64,000 bases of DNA, taken from the NCBI RefSeq assembly GCF_008843165.1, contig NZ_CP044427.1:124001-188000 (forward strand), read 5' to 3'. The notes below the pieces were generated by a model. The model was not told where the DNA came from, made no database searches, and was given only the letters and a program-made list of their open reading frames with translations. The translations under genes were made by a program, and so were the position numbers. Position 1 is the first letter of the stretch, and every line of letters begins with the position of its first letter. Positions 58,068-64,000 of the stretch are shown here, piece after piece. This stretch comes from Ornithinimicrobium pratense. GTDB lineage: Bacteria > Actinomycetota > Actinomycetes > Actinomycetales > Dermatophilaceae.

Positions 58068-60052
58068 GTGAGCAGCCCCTGGCCCACCGCACTGCCCGAG
58101 AGCGCCCGAGCCCGGCTCGACACGATCCTGGCTGCCCTCCCGGGGCACCGCCGTACGACCTTCACACTCCGGGTGGCCCGCTGGTGGCCGGACCTCCTCG
58201 ACGGGCTGTCGCCCTACCCCGACCGCGAGGCGGTGGCCGGCCGCGCGCTGGTGCTGGCGGCAGCGGCATACCGGGACCGCGAGGACGAGCTGCACCTGCT
58301 GGACGAGCGTCGCCTGCTTGAGCCGGACTGGTTCCAGCGACCCGCGGTGGTGGGCTACGCCGCGTACGCCGAGCAGCTCGCCGCGCCGGACACGGGTCTG
58401 GCGGGGGTGGCCGACCGGGTTGGTCACCTGCGCGACCTCGGGGTGAGCTACCTGCACCTGATGCCTTTGCTGCAACCGCGTCCGGCACCCAACGACGGTG
58501 GCTATGCGGTGGCCGACTACCGGCAGGTGCGGGCGGACCTCGGCACGATGCAGGACCTGCGCGAGCTGGCCCGCAGCCTGCGCGGGGAGGGCATCAGCCT
58601 GTGCCTGGACCTCGTGCTCAACCACGTCGCCCGCGAACATGCGTGGGCGCAGGCGGCCCGTGCCGGTGACGAGCGCTACCGCCGCTACTTCCATGTCTAC
58701 CCCGATCGCACCCTGCCCGACGCCTACGAGGCCACCTTGCCGGAGGTCTTCCCGGGCCTCGCGCCCGGCAGCTTCACCTGGGACGACGAGCTGGAGGGGT
58801 GGGTATGGACGACGTTCAACGCCTACCAGTGGGACCTCGCCTGGGACAACCCTGACGTCTTCTGCGAGCTGGCCGACGTCATCCTCCTGCTGGCCAACCA
58901 AGGGGTCGAGGTGCTGCGCCTGGACGCCATCGCCTTCCTGTGGAAGCGGATGGGCACCCAGTGCCAGAACGAGCCCGAGGTGCACCAGCTCACCCAGGCG
59001 TTGCGCGCGCTGACCCGGATCGCGACACCCGCGCTCGCCTTCAAGGCCGAGGCGATCGTGGGCCCCAACGAGCTCGTGCACTACCTGGGCCAGGGGGCGC
59101 ACCACGGCAAGGTCTCCGATCTCGCCTATCACAACAGTCTCATGGTGCAGATCTGGTCGATGCTGGCCAGCCGGGACAGCCGGCTGGCCACCCACGCGTT
59201 GGGCCGCTTCCCGCCGGTCCCGGCCACGACGGCCTGGATCACCTATCTGCGCTGTCACGACGACATCGGCTGGGCCATCGACGACGCGGACGCCCGCGCG
59301 GTGGGGGTACACGGCTGGGGCCATCGCACGTTCCTGTCCGAGTTCTACTCCGGACAGTTCGCCGGGTCGACGGCGCGGGGCCTGGTCTTCCAGCACAACC
59401 CGGCGACCGGGGACATGCGCATCTCTGGGTCGGCCGCCAGCCTTGCCGGGCTGGAGGTGGCCCTGGAAGAGCTGGGCGCGGCCCCGGCGATGGAGGAGCT
59501 AGAGGCCGCGACCGCGGCGGTGGACGAGGCAGTGGCGCGGCTGCTGGTCGGCTACGCGATCGTCTTCGGTTTCGGGGGATCCCGGTGATCTGGTCGGGGG
59601 ACGAGGTCGCGGCGCTCAACGATCCCGACTGGGCGTCCGTGCCCGAGCACGCCGACGACAACCGGTGGGCGCACCGACCAGCGCTGGACTGGGGCCGGGT
59701 CCAGCAGGCGCGCGCTGAGCCCGAGTCACCCATCGGCCGGGTCCTGACCGGCCTGCGACACCTGGCCAGGGTGCGGACCACCCTGCCCCACCTGCACGCT
59801 GGCGTCGCCCCCGAGCTGGTCGCGACGCCCGACCCCGGTGTCTTCGCCGTGGTCCGACGCCACCCTGTCGGTCCGATGATCGGGCTCTACAACATCACCG
59901 AGCAGCCTCGCACCGTCCCCGCCTGGTGGGTCCGCGAGCACGGCCTGCAGCTGGAGCACGCCCAGGACGCGCTGAACGGCTACCCGCCCAATCTGAGCCC
60001 CGACGGGTCGGTCCATCTGTCGACCTACCAGCCGGTGTGGCTCGTGCACTGA
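58068..60052 (+). pseudogene. Amylosucrase-like GH13 enzyme with a one-base frameshift at a G run near 59574
   Basis: GH13 alpha-transglycosylase: [20 protein letters not shown], region [13 protein letters not shown], region [18 protein letters not shown] (nucleophile Asp), region [16 protein letters not shown] (acid/base Glu), region [21 protein letters not shown] and overall order match amylosucrases, which make glucan from sucrose, or sucrose hydrolases. The first frame stops at 59588 after VFGFGGSR; the correct continuation [16 protein letters not shown] lies in another frame and runs to 60052. Adding one G to GGGGG at 59574-59578 rejoins them into a 661-aa protein, the usual family length. 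Sequence error, mutation or phase variation are all possible. Works with the sugar importer upstream. Confidence 0.85.
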
Positions 60053-60077
60053 CCAGGGGGCGGAGGGCGGAGTGCTG

Positions 60078-60560
60078 CTACTCCGAGCGGCGCCGCACCA
60101 GCTCCATAGCCCGGACCGCGTCCAGGGCGGCCAGGTGTGGCAACGGGTCCAGCCGGCGCTGTTCCACCACGTCCGTCAGGGTCGTGCGCACCACGGACCG
60201 CAGCTCCTCCGGGGCCCAGGGCTTGGCCAGGTAGTAGTCCAGGCCCCCTTGGTTGACCGCCCGGATCGTGTCCTGGTGGTCGGCCTGGCCGGTCACCAGC
60301 ACGGTAGCCACGTGCGCGGTCTCCGGCTGGTTGGCGAGCTCGACCAGGAAGTCGACACCCGTCGTGCCTGGTAGCCGGTGGTCGGCGAGCACCACGGCAA
60401 GCAGGTCGTGGTCGGCGGCGATCTCCCGGATCACCGCACGGGCGTCGGCGGCGTCCTCGGCGGGCTCCACCCGCACGTGCTTCGCCAGGGGCTCCAGGTC
60501 CCGCTCCAGAGCCTCACGGACGTCAGGCTCGTCCTCGAGCACCAGCACGGCCAGTCTCAT
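60078..60560 (-). CDS. Single-domain response regulator
   Basis: 160 aa, one receiver domain with no recognisable output domain. LVLEDEPDVREAL holds the acidic pair, VVLADHRLPG the phosphoacceptor Asp, VLVTGQAD the Thr, and YLAKPW the Lys. The C-terminal helix extends to VVEQRRLDPLPHLAALDAVR. AGGAGG stands 4 nt before the ATG, and the start overlaps the kinase stop by 4 nt. Likely works by protein-protein contact or as a phosphate relay. Confidence 0.9.
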   Translation of the reverse strand: MRLAVLVLEDEPDVREALERDLEPLAKHVRVEPAEDAADARAVIREIAADHDLLAVVLADHRLPGTTGVDFLVELANQPETAHVATVLVTGQADHQDTIRAVNQGGLDYYLAKPWAPEELRSVVRTTLTDVVEQRRLDPLPHLAALDAVRAMELVRRRSE

Positions 60561-62584
60561 CGTTCCTCCTCGGGGGTCAACGGCGGGGAGCCCGCCGCCG
60601 GCAGCACGACGCTGAAGACGGTCCGGCCCGGCTGGGAGGTCAGCGTGACCCGCCCCCCGTGCCGGGCCACGATGCTCCGCACGATGCTCAGACCAAGGCC
60701 CAGACCGGAGCGCACCACCCCGCGTCGGGTGGTGAACCGCGACGTGAAGATCTGCTCGCGCAGACCCTCCGGGACGCCCGGCCCGTCGTCCTCGACCTCG
60801 ACCAGGATCGCCGCAGGTGCGACATGCGGGCCGGCCGGGTCGGCGGGTCGACATCCGGTGACCCGGACCGTAATCCGCCCCTCGCCCTCCCGGGCAAGCG
60901 CGTCGGCGGCGTTGGTCACCAGGTTGGTCCACACCTGGGTGAGCAGCCCGGGACCGCTGAGGACCGGTGGCAGCCCTTCGTCGGCCTCGACCTCGACCTC
61001 GACCGGCACCTGTCGCAGACGGTGATCGAGCAGCAGCAGGGCGTCCTGGACGGTCGCGCCGACGTCGGTCGGCTCCATCAGGTCCTGCTCGGGGGACTGC
61101 GGTCGGGCATGGGTGTGCAGCGTCGAGACCAGGGTGGCGATGTGGTGCCCCGCCACGCGCACGGCGCGCAGAGCGGCCCCGATCCCGGCCGCGTCCTCGA
61201 CCCGGGCCAGCAGCTCCGGCGGGCCCTCGAGCAGGGCCCGGGCACGGCCGGGGTCGGTGACACCGGCGGCGACCAGCCGACGGACCAGCGTCGGGTCGGA
61301 CACGGTCCCACTCAGCGACCGCCGGAGGGCGCGCTCATCTCGGGCGGGGACGTGATCGCGGTCCTCGGCCGCGACCAGGGCATCGAGCACGGCGGAGGCA
61401 CCCGCGCCGGGTGCGCCGGACCTTCTGCGTCCTCCCCGCAGTCGACGCATCGCCCCCCGGCCCCGGCGCGCCGACGATGGCTCCGGGGCGAGCAGCCTGC
61501 GCAGATCGGTCGACAGGTGCTCGACGCCCCGGGTGACCGTGGCGGCCGGGTTGTTCAGCTCGTGGGCGATCCCGGCAGCCAGCTCGCCGAGCGTCGCCAG
61601 CCGTGCCTGGTCGACCAGCTCGGCGCGAGTGGCCCGCAGTTCGGCCACCGTGGCGCGCAGCTCGGCGGTGAGGGCTGCGTTCTTGACGTGCAGCCGCTCG
61701 GAGCTGCGCAGCCGGGTGGCAAGGGCGCGCATGGCCAGCGCCGTCAGCGTCGCGCCGATCCGGGGTTCGCGGGCCAGCGCGTAGTCCAGCTGGTCCAGGG
61801 TCAGCGAGACCATCTCGCACTCGGTCGTGGTGCGGGCCGTGACCGTGCTCTGCGTCATCTCGGTCAGGGCGAGCAGGCCGACCAGGGGCCCGGTCGAGGC
61901 GTGGTGCAGGACCACCTCCCCGGCGTCGGACGTCACGGTCAACGCCACCCGCCCGCGCACGACCAGGAAGATCTGGTTGAGCCAACCCTCGGGCACAGTG
62001 ATCCGCACGCCCTCGCGCAGGTGCACCCGGGGCCGCGGCCCCAGCACCGATTCCAGCAGCTGCAGCAACTCTGCCGCCGCATCTTCGGCCCCGCTGGAGA
62101 AGTGCCGCAGGAGCGCGGGCGTGGGCCCGTCGCCGAGCTCGGAACGTCCGGCCAGGACGGTCGCGCGGGCGATCTGCGCCTGCGCATACCGGGCCAGGTT
62201 GCCGGGCGTCCAGGGCGCGGCGACCACGCCGTCGATGCGACCGGAGTCCACGCTGCCCGAGATATCGGTCAGCGAGGATCGGGCGGTGACCACCAGCAGC
62301 CGGGCCTGGGTGAAGGCGGGCCGTCCGACCAGGGCGTGCACGACGTGGTCGAGCGCCGGCAGGTCGTGGTCGTCGACCAGCAGCACCAGCGCCACCCAGC
62401 GGCCCGCCTCCGGCTCCCAGCTCTCCAGCTGCGCCACACTCTCGGTCCGTCGCACGCACCCGCAGACGCCAGCCAGCTCCTGGGCTGCCCCCGCGGCCAG
62501 CTCTCCGGCGCCGACCACCACCGCGCAGGGGAGGGCGTCCCCCTGTTCTGGAGGGCCGGAGGACCGGCCCGTGGCGACAGTCAT
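60557..62584 (-). CDS. Histidine kinase with degenerate receiver-like and cNMP-binding domains
   Basis: 675 aa, no membrane segment. The N-terminal 130 residues resemble a receiver (VLLVDDHDLP, LLVVTARSS, VVAAPWTPGNLARY) but have Ala where the switch Lys should be. Residues of about 200-290 are a cyclic-nucleotide-binding beta-barrel (IFLVVRGRVALTVTSDAGEV). Then comes a coiled segment, H-box GIAHELNNPAA with His341, N-box TNLVTNAADAL, and G-boxes VEDDGPGVP and SGLGLGLSIV. Overlaps the transporter gene by 4 nt (ATGA) and the response regulator by 4 nt. It may sense cAMP-like ligands or transporter state. Confidence 0.9.
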   Translation of the reverse strand: MTVATGRSSGPPEQGDALPCAVVVGAGELAAGAAQELAGVCGCVRRTESVAQLESWEPEAGRWVALVLLVDDHDLPALDHVVHALVGRPAFTQARLLVVTARSSLTDISGSVDSGRIDGVVAAPWTPGNLARYAQAQIARATVLAGRSELGDGPTPALLRHFSSGAEDAAAELLQLLESVLGPRPRVHLREGVRITVPEGWLNQIFLVVRGRVALTVTSDAGEVVLHHASTGPLVGLLALTEMTQSTVTARTTTECEMVSLTLDQLDYALAREPRIGATLTALAMRALATRLRSSERLHVKNAALTAELRATVAELRATRAELVDQARLATLGELAAGIAHELNNPAATVTRGVEHLSTDLRRLLAPEPSSARRGRGAMRRLRGGRRRSGAPGAGASAVLDALVAAEDRDHVPARDERALRRSLSGTVSDPTLVRRLVAAGVTDPGRARALLEGPPELLARVEDAAGIGAALRAVRVAGHHIATLVSTLHTHARPQSPEQDLMEPTDVGATVQDALLLLDHRLRQVPVEVEVEADEGLPPVLSGPGLLTQVWTNLVTNAADALAREGEGRITVRVTGCRPADPAGPHVAPAAILVEVEDDGPGVPEGLREQIFTSRFTTRRGVVRSGLGLGLSIVRSIVARHGGRVTLTSQPGRTVFSVVLPAAGSPPLTPEEER

Positions 62585-63972
62585 ATCCCGATCCAGGACC
62601 AGTAGTGCGGCAGCACCAGCGCCAGGACGAGGGTCCCGGGCACCCCCACCGCCGCGCCGGCAACCGCCATCTGCGCGGTGGTCACGGTGCCGGTGGCGTA
62701 GGCGATCGCATTGGGCGGGGTCGAGACCGGGAGGAACATGCCCAGGCCGCACGCGACCGCCACCACGAGCGCGACGAGCACCATGTCTAGCCCCAGCGTG
62801 CCGGCGAGGGCCAGCGCGATCGGGATCAGCAGGTTGGCCATGGCCGAGTTGGAGATGACGGCGCTCAGGAGGAGCGCCATCCCTGCGAGCACCAGCAACA
62901 GCATCGCGGGCGGCAGCATTGACCAGTCGACCAGCCCGATGAGCCAGTCGTCCAGCCCGCTGCTCGCGACGCCGTGCCCCAGGGCGATCCCGCCGGCGAC
63001 CAGCCACAGCACCGGCCACTGCAGCGCCCGCACGTCGTCGCCGGTCATCACCGTGGTGGCCAGGAGCACCACGACGGGCAGGAAGCCGACCGTGGTGGAG
63101 GGGATGCCGTGCACCGCCTCGGTCAGCCACAGCAGCACCGTCGCCCCAGCCGTGAGGTAGAAGACGATCGCGGCGGGGGACCGGTCGAAGTTGGTGCTCA
63201 GATTCAGCGCCAGCGGGGTCCGGGCCGGGACGTAGCGCCAGCCGAGGTAGGCCCAGGCCAGGAGCAGCAGCAGGAGCATCAGCGGGACGGTCGCGACCAT
63301 CCAGGAGATGAACGAGATCGTCTCCCCCTGCGCCGCCAGGGCACCCAGGGCGATGGCGTTGGGCGGGGAGCCGACCGGGGTGCCGATGCCGCCGACGTTG
63401 GCCGCGACGGGCACCGCCAGCGCGAAACCCGTCCGCGCCGCCGCGCTCGGCAGCCCGGCCAGCACCGGCAGCAGGACGGCGAACATGGTGGCTGTCGTCG
63501 CGGTGTTGGACATGAACATCGACAGCACGGCGGTCATCAGGATCAGCGCCAGCATCGCCCGGCGGGCATCACTCCGGAAGGGTGTGAGGATGAGCGCGGC
63601 CAGGTTGCGGTCGAGGGCGTACTTCGCGGCACCGTCGGCGATGAGGAAGCCGCCCAGGAAGAGGATGATCACCGGGTCGGCCAGGGTGGCCCAGATCTCC
63701 CGGGAGCTGGCGGCCGGCTCTGCGAGCGGCAGGAGCGCCTGCTCGGTGAGCATCAGCACCTCGAGGAAGATGACCAGCACCGCGGTCGCGACCAGAGGGA
63801 TCGCCTCGCTGACGAAGAGCACGATCGCCATCAGGAAGATCGCCAGCATCCGCTCGCCCGGCTCGTCCAGCCCGGGCACGTCGAGGGCCAGCGGGGCCAG
63901 GAAGGCCAACAGCGCGGCGAGTAGACCGGCCACCCGGCTGCGGGACAGCGGCAAGGTGGTGGGCGCGGCCAT
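62581..63972 (-). CDS. SLC13/DASS family anion transporter
   Basis: 463 aa with about 11-12 membrane segments and the two SNT-type motifs MSNTATTATMFAVLLPV and GTPVGSPPNAIALGAL, plus the symmetric PVSTPPNAIAYATG. These motifs bind sodium and a di- or tricarboxylate or sulfate in the VcINDY family. First in an operon with a kinase and response regulator, so expression or activity of the carrier may be coupled to the sensor. The ligand is not predictable. Confidence 0.9.
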   Translation of the reverse strand: MAAPTTLPLSRSRVAGLLAALLAFLAPLALDVPGLDEPGERMLAIFLMAIVLFVSEAIPLVATAVLVIFLEVLMLTEQALLPLAEPAASSREIWATLADPVIILFLGGFLIADGAAKYALDRNLAALILTPFRSDARRAMLALILMTAVLSMFMSNTATTATMFAVLLPVLAGLPSAAARTGFALAVPVAANVGGIGTPVGSPPNAIALGALAAQGETISFISWMVATVPLMLLLLLLAWAYLGWRYVPARTPLALNLSTNFDRSPAAIVFYLTAGATVLLWLTEAVHGIPSTTVGFLPVVVLLATTVMTGDDVRALQWPVLWLVAGGIALGHGVASSGLDDWLIGLVDWSMLPPAMLLLVLAGMALLLSAVISNSAMANLLIPIALALAGTLGLDMVLVALVVAVACGLGMFLPVSTPPNAIAYATGTVTTAQMAVAGAAVGVPGTLVLALVLPHYWSWIGI

Positions 63973-63978
63973 GGCCCC

Positions 63979-63984
63979 AGGCTA
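63979..63984 (-). promoter_or_regulatory. -10-like box TAGCCT, leaderless start
   Basis: On the minus strand TAGCCT ends 6 nt before the ATG at 63972. It drives the transporter-kinase-regulator operon. Confidence 0.45.
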
Positions 63985-64000
63985 TGGCCGACGGGCACGC

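Noticed and set aside
59574..59588. Programmed ribosomal frameshift in the amylosucrase-like gene
   Set aside because: The G5 run is not a canonical slippery heptamer in the reading phase, and no stimulatory structure is evident; a plain indel is simpler.
60068..60085. CGGAGT/ACTCCG hairpin between the amylosucrase-like and response-regulator genes
   Set aside because: Only a 6-bp stem overlapping a stop codon; too weak to call a terminator in GC-rich DNA.
1..64000. tRNA, rRNA, CRISPR arrays, transposases, phage genes
   Set aside because: None seen: all gaps are short, with no cloverleaf-like or spaced-repeat patterns and no integrase or transposase motifs.

Overview
The window is very GC-rich throughout and carries the marks of an actinobacterium: translation-coupled ATGA/GTGA gene overlaps, frequent GTG starts, many starts placed 6-7 nt behind a TANNNT box (leaderless style), CWB2 cell-wall repeats, LysM-BTAD and WXG100/EssC proteins, and mycothiol-type DinB-fold enzymes. 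The gene set resembles Micrococcales of the Ornithinimicrobium/Serinicoccus/Janibacter kind. That placement is inferred from content, since there is no rRNA or other phylogenetic marker here. No tRNA, rRNA, CRISPR array, transposase or phage gene was found.

Layout. 0-1.65 kb: the 3' part of a glycosyltransferase. 1.66-5.1 kb: a complete glycine betaine/choline-type (OpuC-like) ABC importer. 5.2-6.0 kb: a TspO-like membrane protein, facing a strong terminator. 6.1-12.6 kb: exported cell-envelope proteins, namely a CWB2-5'-nucleotidase fusion, a peptidoglycan-binding protein and a second CWB2 protein. 12.65-15.9 kb: a tightly coupled operon with MauE-like and MauD-like factors, a Cys/Trp-rich Tat-exported protein and a polytopic membrane protein interrupted by an in-frame TGA. 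This is the best candidate for an undescribed system. 16-19.5 kb: App1-type phosphatase, Fpg/Nei DNA glycosylase, an SH3-like protein, a lipoprotein and a rhodanese.

19.7-37.8 kb is one long surface/secretion locus. It holds a Tad (type IVc) pilus operon (SAF protein, CpaE-like, CpaF, TadB, TadC, Flp pilin, two TadE-like, TadG-like, a lipoprotein and a secreted protein). This is followed by a LysM-BTAD membrane protein, an EssC-type FHA/FtsK ATPase and a WXG100 protein, so a pilus machine sits beside what looks like a minimal type VII secretion set. An AAA ATPase follows. 37.9-42.2 kb holds loosely packed single genes (MFS, GNAT, AraC, DinB-fold, methyltransferase).

42.5-47.7 kb is a stress and light-damage neighbourhood: TIGR01777 epimerase, autoregulated TetR, photolyase, two general-stress-type proteins and a pyrimidine-dimer glycosylase. 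47.9-50.2 kb: a heavy-metal P-type ATPase with an unusual CPG motif and its HMA chaperone. 50.3-54.3 kb: LURP-one-like, DUF3806-like, a TIGFG-filter channel with RCK domains and its small membrane partner, and a SprT-like protein. 54.4-60.1 kb: an alpha-glucoside-type sugar ABC operon followed by an amylosucrase-like gene broken by a one-base frameshift. 60.1-64 kb: a coupled operon of an SLC13 transporter, a cNMP-domain histidine kinase and a single-domain response regulator.
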